A DNA stretch of 64,000 bases from positions 1 to 64,000 of the forward strand of contig MUGG01000033.1 of NCBI GenBank assembly GCA_002148405.1, read 5' to 3'. Below, piece by piece: positions 8,636 to 19,500 of the stretch. A model generated the notes under the pieces. It ran no database searches. It saw only the letters and a program-made list of their open reading frames with translations, and was not told where the DNA came from. The translations under genes and the position numbers were made by a program. The first letter of the stretch is position 1; each line of letters begins with the position of its first letter. The stretch is from Alkalinema sp. CACIAM 70d (GTDB taxonomy: Bacteria > Cyanobacteriota > Cyanobacteriia > Leptolyngbyales > Leptolyngbyaceae).

Positions 8636-9050
8636 TTCAATAGGCTCTAGCGCGGCATTGTTACGTTTCCCTACTGTTAGGCTGAGACTGCGGCTTAGGA
8701 CAATTTAGGAATCGGCATGGGTTTTATCGTGATCTGTCCCCGAAATCGTTACACTGGCCAATATACGGTGCACCTTCACTAGATCAGACAAAAAACAGCC
8801 CCCCCCATAACCCTAGGCAATGCGTCAACTGTTCATGGAGCGCATCTCCCCATTCATGAGTTCTGTAAACTGATCGGTAAATGTTCCCTGGATAACGCTA
8901 TATTCAGGGGGTGATTTATAGGGCGAACTTTCTATCGCTGCCCTCTTATCGAGGGTTGTCTGACATGACTTATGACATAACTATGACATAACTTAAGTTG
9001 TCCTCTCTGACTGAATCGCTTTTTGCTTTGCTGTCCAATTCTGTGTTCCT
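8636..9050. other. Intergenic region, 415 bp
   Basis: I see no gene here. It has a run of eight C inside aacagccccccccataac and the tandem repeat at 8961-8995 described separately. No clear terminator follows the ATPase gene. Confidence 0.6.
8961..8995 (+). repeat. Three-copy 11-12 bp tandem repeat
   Basis: tgacatgactta (8961-8972), tgacataacta (8973-8983) and tgacataactta (8984-8995) follow each other, 55 bases before ATG 9051. Confidence 0.85.
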
Positions 9051-9758
9051 ATGACTAAATTTCAGCCCTACGGGCTCTCTTCCAAGCAAGCTCAGCAAGA
9101 TACCAAAATGGAGATCGATCGCATGCGCGAAGTGGTCATCCTGCTGGAGCATTTAGCAAAGCAAGAAGAAAATACCCTGCGGATGATTTTAGATCGTTTG
9201 TATGATATTGGTTCCATTCATCTGATTAATCAAAAACTGCCCCAACCCTGGCTAAATCAATTCTCCCGATCGATCGCCTGCATGTCTAAACCTGTTTTTC
9301 GAGTCTTTGCAGTGCGATGGTTTCACCGAAATTGTCCCCAAATGATTGCCGATTGGCTCTATACGGTGGCCACTTTTCAAACCCAACGTGCTCAAGCCCG
9401 TAAGGCTCAAGTTAATCAGGCTACAGGACAAAATGCAGAAGTAACCATCGAAGATGCTCTACTCTCGGCTGCGGTGCCCGCCCCTGCCTTGCCCGCTGCC
9501 CGCCCCGCTTTGTCTCCCACGGGGACTGGTGAAGCCTCTCCCACGATCGCGGTGCTGAACCAACTTGAGGCTTCCCAGCAAGAAGTGCTATTTCTCAAAA
9601 CTCGAATCAAGTGGCTAACGGGGCTTGTGGTGGGTTTAACGATCGCCCTGGGTAGCCTCACGGTCAGTCTAACTAAACCCCTACAACTGGCACCGACCCC
9701 CACCAGCTCAACCCCGACTCAGCGGGGCTTAACCGCTGCCATGAGCCAAGTGCCTTAG
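9051..9758 (+). CDS. Unknown protein with C-terminal membrane anchor
   Basis: I do not recognise the family. The 235-aa product has a helical N-terminal domain (about 1-120) rich in charged residues with MREVVILLEHLAKQEE and RWFHRNCPQMIADWLY, then an Ala/Pro-rich linker (about 140-165), a short helix, one membrane segment (about 190-210, LTGLVVGLTIALGSLTV) and a short Pro/Thr-rich tail. The order suggests a cytoplasmic domain held at the membrane. The gene stands alone; no Shine-Dalgarno sequence is visible at ATG 9051. Confidence 0.7.
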   Translation: MTKFQPYGLSSKQAQQDTKMEIDRMREVVILLEHLAKQEENTLRMILDRLYDIGSIHLINQKLPQPWLNQFSRSIACMSKPVFRVFAVRWFHRNCPQMIADWLYTVATFQTQRAQARKAQVNQATGQNAEVTIEDALLSAAVPAPALPAARPALSPTGTGEASPTIAVLNQLEASQQEVLFLKTRIKWLTGLVVGLTIALGSLTVSLTKPLQLAPTPTSSTPTQRGLTAAMSQVP

Positions 9759-9779
9759 CTCACATTGGATACATAACCT

Positions 9780-9833
9780 AAACTTGATTCATTTCCCAAA
9801 CTTAATCCATCGATCAGGCTTGATCCATAATTC
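9780..9833 (+). repeat. Three-copy 18-bp degenerate tandem repeat
   Basis: Units at 9780-9797, 9798-9815 and 9816-9833 share the core (a/g)(a/g)cttRatYcat. A small hairpin ATCATCA/TGATGAT follows at 9841-9859. The rest of the 297-bp spacer before the photoreceptor kinase shows nothing I can name. Confidence 0.75.
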
Positions 9834-10055
9834 ACAGGCAATCATCATCAGGTGATGATCGTTCAGTAATTACCGTTGTCTTTCAGTGGCAAAAGGCTTG
9901 GTGCCAAGTGGTCTCAGTAGTGCAACTGAATGATGACTGTAATTGGATGAGAAATTATAAGAAAATTGTTAACTCTAGTAAATAGTATAGTAAGAAACAG
10001 ATTGAGGTTGGGAACGCTATAGAGCAGGTTAATCCCAATCAGCGGCAAGCGATAT

Positions 10056-12809
10056 ATGGTTATCTCGATCTCGGCGACTTCTAGCATTTCCCTGTATTCA
10101 GGCAATTTACTGCACCGCATTAATCACCGGATTCGCAAATCCACAGATCTCGCCGAAATCCTGAATGCCACTGCCATTGAACTACAAGAATTCCTAGAAA
10201 CCGATCGGGTCAAGATTTACCAATTTCATGGAGATGACAGCGGCAAAGTTGTGGCCGAAGCCCTTGGAGCAGAACAGCGTTTGCCGTCTCTCTATGGTTT
10301 GAACTTTCCAGCAGATGATATTCCACCAGAAATTCGTCAGCTTTTCATTGCAGCTAAAGTGCGAACCGTGGTAGATGTGGCATCTCGTGAGATTGGACAA
10401 AGTGGTCTGCGTGATCCGCAAACCGGAGAACTGCGAGCAGAAAAATGGGTTTTTCGCCCCTTAGATCCCTGTCACGCAGAATATTTAACCGCAATGGGTG
10501 TGAAGTCTACGCTAGTGGCTCCTATTCTGCACCAAGATCATCTTTGGGGGTTAGTTGTTTCCCACCATGCTGATCCGAAGCGGTTGTCCAATGAACAGGT
10601 TGAAGGAGTGCAATTGGTCGTTGATCAACTATCGATCGCGATTGCGCAATCGACTCTCGTCCAACAAGCTCAGGAAAAAGCAGCTCGGGAAGCCGCGCTA
10701 CGACAGATTACAAACTTGCTCTATTCCTCCACCAACATTGAATTGCAGGCTGCCCTAGAAGAAACGGTTCAGGCATTTCAAGGCAGTGGAGGTCGCTTAT
10801 TTATCCAATCTGGAGTTTTAGCCCAGGCATCGGATCTCGCATCAGCTGACCCAGTGATGGATGCAATGGTCTACACCTCCGGCCTGCAACCGAATCAGCA
10901 ATTTTCACCCCTGCCCCACATGGAGCAATGCCACGGCCTCCAACAGCACTTTAAGGCGGGCGAAGGGGTACCCTGGGCGATCGCTGATATTTTTCAAGTG
11001 CCGATGTTGCGCACGATTCAGCCACTGTTTCATACGACGCCTATTCGCAGTTTGTTAATTATTCCTTTGATTGCGCGGCAACGACTACTGGGATATTTGA
11101 CGGTTTTCCGCAACAGTTTTGAAACAGAAACTTTGTGGGCGGGTGAATTTAATCCTGATCAACGACAACTGTATCCTCGTCAATCCTTTGAAATTTGGCG
11201 ACAGGCCCGCAGTAATCAAGTGCATTCATGGACAGAAAGCGAAAAGGAACTGGCACAAGTGATTGGCAACCAGTTTTCTGCGGCGATCGAGCAATATGAG
11301 CTATATCAAAAGCTGCAAAGCCTCAATGCCAACCTTGAACAACAAGTACAACTTCGCACTGCTGAACTGCAAGAGACTACGGATGATTTGCAACGGGTGA
11401 CCGATCAACAACATATTCTCTTTGAAGTGGTAACACGCATTCGAGAGTCTCTAGATCTAGAAGCCATGTTTCGAACCACCACCCAAGCCCTCTGTCAGGC
11501 GCTGCAAGTTGAGCGGGTTGCCCTCTACCAGTTTAATGCGGACTGGAGTGGTACCTTTGTAGGGGAATATGTGGTTTCCGGTTGGAACAAACTTGTCGAG
11601 ATTGACCATAGCGTTACGATCGCAGACACCTATCTCCAAGAAACCCAAGGTGGACGCTACCGTCATCATGAGTCTTTAGTCGTTGATAACATCTATCAAG
11701 CGGGACTGGCAGATTGTCACAGGCAAGTTTTGGAGCAGTTTCAAGCTCAAGCTTTTGTCACAGTACCAATTTTTGTCGGACAGAATTTATGGGGGGTGCT
11801 TGGTGCTTACCAGAATTCTCAGCCCCGTCACTGGGAATCCTCAGAAGTGAAATTTCTAGTACAAATTGCTAACCATTTAGGCGTTGCAATTCAGCAGACA
11901 AGTCTATTGACTCAAACCCAACAGCAGGCTACGGAACTTTCGCAGGCTTTAGCTGAACTGAAGCACACTCAAACTCAACTGATTCAAACGGAAAAGATGT
12001 CCAGTTTAGGTCAGTTAGTGGCAGGCGTAGCCCATGAGATTAATAATCCAGTCAATTTTATCCATGGCAATATTCGTCATGTCAGTGACTATGCTGACGA
12101 TCTGCTCAATTTGTTAAAACTCTATCAACAGGAGCATCCCATTCCCAGCGATCGTATTCAAGATTGTCTTCAGTCAGTGGATATGGATTTCTTGGTTGAG
12201 GATTTACCTAAGACCCTGAATTCCATGAAGCTTGGAACAGAACGCATTCGACAAATTGTGCTGGCTCTCCGCAATTTTTCACGCTTAGATCAAGCCGAAA
12301 TTAAAGCCGTAGATCTGCATGAGGGCTTAGAGAGTACGTTGATGATGGTACAACACCGTCTCAAAGCTCAGTATGATCATCTCCCTATCCAAATCGTAAA
12401 ATCCTACGGTGAGTTACCGGAGGTGGAATGCTGTGCTGGTGCAATTAATCAGGTGTTTATGCATCTGTTGAGTAATGCGATCGATGCGATCGAGGAAAAA
12501 CGCCGTCACCTATCTCCGGAAGAACGAGCCACCTATTTGAGTTCAATTGAGATTCGTACGGCGGTGGTCAGCAACGATCGAGTGGCGGTGCATATCGTGG
12601 ATAACGGACAGGGCATTGCTCAAGAGATTCAGCCATCAATTTTCGATCCATTCTTTACCACTCGTCCTGTCGGCCAGGGTACTGGATTAGGACTATCTAT
12701 TAGCTACCAGGTGATTACAGAACAACATGCGGGTAGCTTGACGTATGTGTCAAATACTGGGATCGGTACTGAGTTTACGATCGAGTTACCGATCCGCTTC
12801 CAAGCTTAA
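10056..12809 (+). CDS. Phytochrome-like sensor histidine kinase with two putative bilin-binding GAF domains
   Basis: Probable light sensor and autokinase, 917 aa, soluble. GAF1 (about 22-205) has the phytochrome DIP motif (88-90, in FPADDIP) and Cys139-His140 in DPCHAEYLTAMGV, the usual bilin-attachment position. The next domain (about 215-415) carries PHY tongue marks WAG (361-363) and PRQSF (374-378). No N-terminal PAS domain precedes GAF1, so it resembles knotless, Cph2-type phytochromes. A coiled coil (about 420-450) leads to a third GAF domain (about 455-615) with Cys554-His555 ahead of FQAQAFVTVPI, as in cyanobacteriochromes. The kinase core has phospho-acceptor His660 (GVAHEINNP), the N box around NQVFMHLLSNAIDAIEE and G boxes DNGQGI and GTGLGLS. 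No response regulator is adjacent. Confidence 0.88.
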   Translation: MVISISATSSISLYSGNLLHRINHRIRKSTDLAEILNATAIELQEFLETDRVKIYQFHGDDSGKVVAEALGAEQRLPSLYGLNFPADDIPPEIRQLFIAAKVRTVVDVASREIGQSGLRDPQTGELRAEKWVFRPLDPCHAEYLTAMGVKSTLVAPILHQDHLWGLVVSHHADPKRLSNEQVEGVQLVVDQLSIAIAQSTLVQQAQEKAAREAALRQITNLLYSSTNIELQAALEETVQAFQGSGGRLFIQSGVLAQASDLASADPVMDAMVYTSGLQPNQQFSPLPHMEQCHGLQQHFKAGEGVPWAIADIFQVPMLRTIQPLFHTTPIRSLLIIPLIARQRLLGYLTVFRNSFETETLWAGEFNPDQRQLYPRQSFEIWRQARSNQVHSWTESEKELAQVIGNQFSAAIEQYELYQKLQSLNANLEQQVQLRTAELQETTDDLQRVTDQQHILFEVVTRIRESLDLEAMFRTTTQALCQALQVERVALYQFNADWSGTFVGEYVVSGWNKLVEIDHSVTIADTYLQETQGGRYRHHESLVVDNIYQAGLADCHRQVLEQFQAQAFVTVPIFVGQNLWGVLGAYQNSQPRHWESSEVKFLVQIANHLGVAIQQTSLLTQTQQQATELSQALAELKHTQTQLIQTEKMSSLGQLVAGVAHEINNPVNFIHGNIRHVSDYADDLLNLLKLYQQEHPIPSDRIQDCLQSVDMDFLVEDLPKTLNSMKLGTERIRQIVLALRNFSRLDQAEIKAVDLHEGLESTLMMVQHRLKAQYDHLPIQIVKSYGELPEVECCAGAINQVFMHLLSNAIDAIEEKRRHLSPEERATYLSSIEIRTAVVSNDRVAVHIVDNGQGIAQEIQPSIFDPFFTTRPVGQGTGLGLSISYQVITEQHAGSLTYVSNTGIGTEFTIELPIRFQA

Positions 12810-12893
12810 TTACACGTATTTGCTTAGGTCTGTTCAAACAATAGCAACCCATGGCAGGCTGATTTACGGGTTCCAAATCTTCCTCGTAGAATT

Positions 12894-14795
12894 CTATCCT
12901 GCCTGTTGTTGCCGTTGCATCTGCCGTTCGCGAATTCGTTCCAAAGTACCCACAGGAATGGCTTGGATGAGCGTTTTCGTATAGTCCTGCTGAGGTGATT
13001 GGTAGATGCGATCGGCCGCATCCATTTCCTCAATTTTGCCGCGATTCATCACCAGAATCCGATCACTCATGAACTTCACAACACTTAGGTCATGGGAAAT
13101 GAAAATGTAAGTGAGACCAAATTCTTCCTGTAATTCTTTCAATAGGTTCAATACTTGTGCTTGTACCGAAACATCAAGGGCCGATACCGATTCATCACAA
13201 ATAATAAATCTGGGATTCATCGCGAGCGATCGAGCAATGCAAATCCGTTGTCGCTGACCGCCGGAAAATTGATGGGGGTAGCGGGTCATGGCATCCACCG
13301 ATAATCCAACCCGGTTGAGGAGATAGATGGCTCGATCTCGAAATTCACTGGTATTTTTGCCGCCAAAAATCTTCATAGGCTCCATGATGGCGTTACCAAT
13401 GCTCATACGAGGATTGAGGGAACTGAAGGGATTCTGGAAAATAATTTGCATTTCCTTGCGCAATTGCCGTAGCGCATTTGGTCGTAATTCTAAAATATCC
13501 TGACCGTTGAACAAAATCTTACCCGACTGAGCATTCACCAATCGCAATAGCGTTCGCGCTAGCGTAGTTTTGCCACAACCTGATTCACCCACCAACCCTA
13601 AGGTTTCCCCAGGACAAATGTCAAAAGAGACATCATTGACCGCCATCATATACCGTTGGGTGCGGCCTAAAACACCTTTAACCGGATAAGCAACGCGCAA
13701 ATTTTGCACAGATAATAACGGTTTTTGCGATCTCAGGGCTTGTAACCGATCCTGTTTTTCCGCCACCGTGACTTCTGGCAGGGTTTGCAAGACTTGGTCA
13801 ACATTGACCTGACGAGCCTCAATTTGCCGCTCTCCTGTGCTGGTCGTCACCACATCCATGAAGTCGGATACGGTGGGCAGGACTTTGAACGATCGGTCGG
13901 GACGGGGACGGCAGGTGAGTAGACCTCGGGTATAGGGATGGTTAGGCTGTTCAAACAGTTCCATAACAGTGCCCTGTTCCACAATCTTGCCTTCATACAT
14001 CACTGCAACTTGATCCGCAATTTCTCCAATCAACCCCAGATCGTGGGTAATAAAAATCATGCCCATACCCCGGCGATCGCGCAGTTCCCGTAGCAGTTCA
14101 AGAACCTGGGCTTGAATAGTAACGTCTAGTGCGGTAGTTGGTTCATCGGCAATCAATAGCGCTGGATTACAGGAAATCGCCATCGCAATCATGACCCGCT
14201 GCAACTGACCACCGGACATCTGGTGGGGATAGCGATTCAGTAGGGCTTCCTTTTGCCGGTTCATGGCGCGCTCAATCGCCACGACTCCATCGGCTAATAA
14301 CTGTTCTCGTAGGGCGTGGTCACTAGGTAACAGGCGCACTTCCTGGAGTAGTGCTACCGCCCGTCGCCGCGCTTCGGGTTCAGACACCTGTTGATGGAGT
14401 TGAATCGCTTCAATGAGTTGGAACCCGATCGTGTAAACAGGATTGAGGGAACTCATAGGTTCCTGAAAAATCATGGCAATTCGTCCACCCCGCAAATCCC
14501 GGAGCTGCTGAGGTGGAATTTGTAATAGATCAACTCGCCGATCGCCATCCTGAAACCAGATTTCCCCGGCAGTTACCCTACCAGGAGGACTGGGAACTAG
14601 GCCCATAACAGCCAAGGACGTGACAGATTTGCCAGATCCTGACTCCCCTACAATTCCCAAGGTTTGTCCTGGCCAGACCTGAAAGGAAATGCCATCGACT
14701 GCGTTAATCACAGACGGACGATTTCCTTTACCAGCCTTGGCTTCGGTTGTGAACTGTACTTGCAGGTTACGAACGTCCAGGATGGGTTGAGTCAT
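12894..14795 (-). CDS. Fused dual-ATPase ABC protein, oligopeptide/dipeptide type
   Basis: Two complete ATPase domains of the OppD/DppD and OppF/DppF kinds are joined in one 633-aa chain, as in GsiA or YejF. The N-terminal half has Walker A GESGSGKS, signature MSGGQLQR, Walker [15 protein letters not shown] and FITHDLGLI; the C-terminal half has [30 protein letters not shown] and FISHDLSVV. Each half ends with the peptide-importer C-terminal extension ([16 protein letters not shown]). It would power uptake of peptides or similar solutes, but no permease or binding-protein gene is next to it, so partners lie elsewhere. ATG 14795 (MTQPILDV) is preferred to the TTG seven codons upstream. Confidence 0.92.
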   Translation of the reverse strand: MTQPILDVRNLQVQFTTEAKAGKGNRPSVINAVDGISFQVWPGQTLGIVGESGSGKSVTSLAVMGLVPSPPGRVTAGEIWFQDGDRRVDLLQIPPQQLRDLRGGRIAMIFQEPMSSLNPVYTIGFQLIEAIQLHQQVSEPEARRRAVALLQEVRLLPSDHALREQLLADGVVAIERAMNRQKEALLNRYPHQMSGGQLQRVMIAMAISCNPALLIADEPTTALDVTIQAQVLELLRELRDRRGMGMIFITHDLGLIGEIADQVAVMYEGKIVEQGTVMELFEQPNHPYTRGLLTCRPRPDRSFKVLPTVSDFMDVVTTSTGERQIEARQVNVDQVLQTLPEVTVAEKQDRLQALRSQKPLLSVQNLRVAYPVKGVLGRTQRYMMAVNDVSFDICPGETLGLVGESGCGKTTLARTLLRLVNAQSGKILFNGQDILELRPNALRQLRKEMQIIFQNPFSSLNPRMSIGNAIMEPMKIFGGKNTSEFRDRAIYLLNRVGLSVDAMTRYPHQFSGGQRQRICIARSLAMNPRFIICDESVSALDVSVQAQVLNLLKELQEEFGLTYIFISHDLSVVKFMSDRILVMNRGKIEEMDAADRIYQSPQQDYTKTLIQAIPVGTLERIRERQMQRQQQAG

Positions 14796-14908
14796 AGCAG
14801 CTACGAAGATGAACAAATCCAGACTTGCTTACTTGCCATCTTACAGGAGGATTCAACGATTCAGGATCTCTCGGAGTGCAATTGAGAGCGAACTTGTTCC
14901 AAACCAGA

Positions 14909-16534
14909 TTAGGCAGGAGTTCCACTGCCAAAGTCATCTAGTCCTTCTATGCGCCAATTCAGATCGGAGTAGGTGGGTAGGCTAATAGCACTGCCGTAGT
15001 TTACACCGTTCATGTACCACAGTTGCGTGGAGCCAGTAGCAGGAGCCACCCAGAAAATGTCTAGATATCCATCCCGATTGAAGTCGCGAATGCCCTGAAT
15101 TTGCCAGTTACCGCTGGGGGCCTGATTTACACGATAGCCCTGAGCTAAAGTAAAGCCGTTCATTGTCCAGATCGCGACATCGCGGGTCGAGGAATTAAAC
15201 CAGAGAAGATCAACTCGACCATCTTTATTAAAGTCACCGATTCCTTCAATACGCCATGCGATATCTGATACCAATGGTAAGGTAAAGCTTTTCAGATAGC
15301 TAAATCCATTCATTTGCCAAATGGCTGTTTCCCCAGTGCGGTAATTTCGCCAGAGGATATCAGGTTTACGATCGAGATCAAAGTCCGCAATCCCTTCAAT
15401 TTGCCACGACAGATTGGAAATCGTCATCAGAGTGTAACTTCGAACATAGTGATCACGATTCATTTCCCAAATGCCAACTTGGCCAGTAGAGCGATTTTGC
15501 CAGAGGATATCAAGATCTCCATCCCCATCAAAATCTGCCGCCCCTTGGACTTTCCAGCTTAGATCTGTTACCTGAGGAATGTTAAATGTGGCAGTCACAA
15601 GTTGCGTATTGTTCATGATCCAAAAGCCACTAGATCCCGTCTGCTGATTGCGCCAGAAAATGTCAACTTTTCCATCGCCATTAAAGTCACCGGTCAATTC
15701 AGCCTTCCAACTCAAATCATCAATTCGGAAAACGTTAATTGTTTGATTAAAGGTCGAACTGTCGATCGTCCAAATATGGGTTGCACCTGTTTTGGAATCT
15801 CGCCATAGAATGTCAGCATTTCCATCAATCCCAAAATCATTCAAGCCGGTAATGACCCAACCACTTGGTGCATTTGGTAGCGAAATGCTTATTCCATAGT
15901 TATTACGATTCATGTACCACAGTGCTACCCCCTGAGTTTGCTGATTTTGCCACAGGATATCGGCACTACCATCTTTATTAAAGTCTGAAATCCCTTTAAT
16001 TTCCCAGCTGGCTTCAGGTACTCTCGAAAGGGAGGTACTGCTGACAAACCGACCCTGATCCATGTTCCAAATGCCATTTTCTCCAGTGCGGTAGTTGCGC
16101 CAAAGAATATCAGGTTTACGATCGCCATTGAAGTCTGCGATTCCTGTAATCTTCCAGGACAGATCAGGTACCGCTAACAAATCAATTGGTTGAAAACGAA
16201 TTCCGCTGGTATCTGCACGAAGTAACCAATCGGCCGTCATACCTGTGCGTTGGTTGCGCCAAATAATATCAGCAACCTTGTCGCCGTCTAAATCTCCAGT
16301 CGCTTCGACGGCCCAATCGCCGTTACCGATTGTGTATAGGCTATAACCCTTAGTGACTGTAGCGCCATTCATCGCCCAGACTTGTACAGCCCCCACTTGA
16401 GTCTGACGCCAAAGAATATCAACCCGACCATCCCCTGTAAAGTCTCCAACGCCTTCAATCTTCCAGTTAGTATCTGCGACAGTTGGTAGGAGGACATCTT
16501 CAATATAGTTAGTTCCATCCATGCGCCAAATCAA
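14909..16534 (-). CDS. C-terminal FG-GAP/VCBS repeat part of the giant surface protein, cut off by a frameshift
   Basis: This 541-aa frame consists of about ten repeats of roughly 49 residues with the pattern DILWRN-x2-TG-x4-W-x-MN, then W-x-I-x-G-x2-DFNGDG, the FG-GAP/VCBS beta-propeller type with calcium-binding DxDxDG-like loops. It has no signal peptide, no ribosome-binding site and no proper start; it simply begins inside a repeat. The end of the gene upstream on the minus strand contains the preceding repeats in another frame. Inserting one base in the A6 run at 16681-16686 joins both into a single frame, so this is the 3' end of that gene and not a separate one. Confidence 0.9.
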   Translation of the reverse strand: MIWRMDGTNYIEDVLLPTVADTNWKIEGVGDFTGDGRVDILWRQTQVGAVQVWAMNGATVTKGYSLYTIGNGDWAVEATGDLDGDKVADIIWRNQRTGMTADWLLRADTSGIRFQPIDLLAVPDLSWKITGIADFNGDRKPDILWRNYRTGENGIWNMDQGRFVSSTSLSRVPEASWEIKGISDFNKDGSADILWQNQQTQGVALWYMNRNNYGISISLPNAPSGWVITGLNDFGIDGNADILWRDSKTGATHIWTIDSSTFNQTINVFRIDDLSWKAELTGDFNGDGKVDIFWRNQQTGSSGFWIMNNTQLVTATFNIPQVTDLSWKVQGAADFDGDGDLDILWQNRSTGQVGIWEMNRDHYVRSYTLMTISNLSWQIEGIADFDLDRKPDILWRNYRTGETAIWQMNGFSYLKSFTLPLVSDIAWRIEGIGDFNKDGRVDLLWFNSSTRDVAIWTMNGFTLAQGYRVNQAPSGNWQIQGIRDFNRDGYLDIFWVAPATGSTQLWYMNGVNYGSAISLPTYSDLNWRIEGLDDFGSGTPA

Positions 16535-19500
16535 ATTGGCTCCAGTAAAAATGTTACGCCAGAGAATATCAGCATCTCCATCTCCATCAAAGTCAGCAGT
16601 CCCTTGAATCTGCCAGTTTGGATCACTGATTGACTTGTTTTGGTTGTACTGGTTGACTGAAGGGGTTTGATTGGTCTGCCAAAAAACACATCTCCTGTGT
16701 TCGTATTGCGCCAGAGAAGATCAGTATTACCATCCAGTGAAATATTAGTTGCCATACCAGCTGCATCATCATTAACGATTGTACCTGTAGCAATTGTTGC
16801 GCTGCTATTTAGAACACCATTGTTTGGGGAAGAAAGTCTCACTGTAAATGTTTCATCAAGCTCAAACTTACTATCACCTACTACATTTACAGTAATGACT
16901 TTACTGGTTTCACCAGGGGCAAAGTTAAGGATTCCAGTAGGGCTACTAACAACATAATCCCCATCTACTAGGGTCGCAGTACCATCTTGAATTGCATAGT
17001 TGACGGTAACAGTTTGAGTAGAGGCTTGGGAAAGCGTAACGGTGAAGTCATAGGCGCGATTGCCTAGATTCCCCTCTGTTTGGCTTAAAGTAGTCGGTAC
17101 GATCGAAATACTAGGCAGCACAAGGACGTCGTCATTAACGATCGTGGCATTTGCAGAAGCTGTACTGATTGTTGCTCCAGAAGCATTGCTCAATTGAACT
17201 GAGAAACTTTCATCGGCCTCAACAACCGTATCTCCATTAACATCGATCGTAATAACCTTAGAAGTTTCACCAGCGGCAAAGGTGAGTGTTCCTGATTTTT
17301 GGACATAGTCACTATTTGCGACTGTTGCTGTTCCGTCAGCAGTCGCATAATTCACTGTAACTGGAGTCGTCGCAGCCTGGGAAAGATTTACAGTAAATGT
17401 GAAGGCTTTGGTGCCGCTGTTACCTTCAGTTTGTGCCGCGTTGGTTGGCACAATGCTCAGAGTGGACGGTGGGGCAACATCGTCATTTTGAATAATCCCG
17501 TCTTGGCTAGCAGTTCCGATCGTTGCACCCACGGGATTCTTCAGTTGTACCTTAAAGGTTTCGTTGGGCTCAACTTTAGTGTCGCCATTCACCGTAATAC
17601 TAAAGGTCTTCGTCGTTTCTCCAGCGTTAAAGGTCAAACGTCCATTGCTGACAGGGACGTAATCATTATCCGCTACGGTTGCTGTGGCATCGATCGTATC
17701 GTAGTCAACGGTAATAGCAGAAGTGGCAGCTTGTGATAAGGTCGCTGTAAACGTATAGGTTGTTGTTCCAGAATTGCCTTCATTTTGAGTGAGTGCAGTT
17801 GTTCCTAGCGAAACTGTTGGTAAAACAGCGCCATCATCGTTTGTGATTACTGCTGTTTGGCTCAAGGTACCCAGAATAGCATTGCTAGGATTAGAGAGAC
17901 GAACATCAAAGGTTTCATCTGGTTCGGGCGTTGTATCACCGATCGTAGAAACTGTAAACGTCTTAGATTGATCCCCTGGGTTAAAAGTAATGATGCCATT
18001 GGAAATCGGAACATAATCTTGGCCCGCGATCGCGGTTCCATCAACGGTGTCTACCCGTACCGTAATCGTTTGGGTGGCGGGCTGGGAGAGAGTAATCGTG
18101 AAGGGAATCACTGAACCTAATGTGTTTCCTTCTGAAAGGCTAACGTTTCCACTCCCCAATGAAACAGTTGGTAACTGTCCATTGTTAGAGTCATCATTGG
18201 AAATAGTTACAAAAGCTGACAGAACATCAATCTTTGCGTTAGTTGGATTACTCAAGTTCAGCGAGAAGTCTTCATCAGGCTCAACGGTATTGTCCCCACG
18301 CACCGTAACATTAACGGTTTTACTGGTTTCACCTGGCGCGAAGGTGAGAGAACCTGACACGGGTACATAGTCATTTCCTGATGAGGTTGCAGTTCCATCT
18401 ACTGTGGCATAGGTGACTGTGACGGGTTGTGTTGCAGCACTGGACAACGAAATTGTAAATGTCACAGTCTTTGTGGTTCCAGCGTTTCCTTCAACCACTG
18501 TAGTTGGTGTTGCAAGCACAGACAGTCCAGGCAATGGAGCCGCATCATCATTCAGAATTTCACCCGTAGCTTCAGTAGTTCCTAAGGTCGCATTTTGAGG
18601 ATTACTCAGTTGTAACTTAAAGGTTTCATTAGCCTCAAAATTGGTGTCTCCGAACACTTCGATCGCGACGGTTTTGCTTGTTTCCCCCGCAGCAAAAATT
18701 AATGTACCGGCTTTACCACCATAGTCGGCAGATAGCCCAGAACTGACCGCAGTTCCGTCTACGGTTGCATACTGAACTGAAACTTGTTGGGTTGTGGGCT
18801 GATCCAATTGAATCGTGAATTGGTAAAACTGGCTGCTACTGTTACCTTCTGCCTTGGAAACCAAAACAGGGGTTACAGAAATTTTAGGTACAACTGGAGC
18901 ATCATCATCGGTAATGGTGCCTGTGCTAGAGAGCGTAGTGGCTCCCCCTGCAAAAGTTGCATTATTTGCGCCACTCAGTTGAACTTGGAAAGTTTCGTTC
19001 GACTCTGGAGTGGTGTCACCGGTTACTTGCACAGTGATCGCTTTGCTTGTTTCACCGGGATTAAACGTTAAGCTTCCAGTTGCCGCTGTATAGTCTGAAC
19101 CTACGGTAGCAGTTCCATCCTGAGTCGTGTAGTTAACGGTGACGATTTCGCTGGATGGATTGGATAAGTTAACGGTGAAGGTTGCAGGGGTATTACCGCT
19201 ATTTCCTTCCGTAGTCGAGACGTTTGGAGCCGCAAAGCTAATGGTTGGACGGCTATCATCGTTGGTAATGGTTGCAGTCCCGATCGTGTTTCCAGCGGTG
19301 ATGGTCGCCCCTACAGCATTTGCGAGCTCTAAGGTGAAGGCTTCATCTCCTTCAAACTTGGTATCGCCATTCACTTTAATGGTGATGGTTTTTTCCGTTT
19401 CCCCAACTGCAAAGTTAAGTGTTCCATTGGCAGCGGTATAATCTTCCCCGGCCAGGGCAGTCCCATCTTTTGTTGTGTAATCTACGGTAATGGCTTGGGT

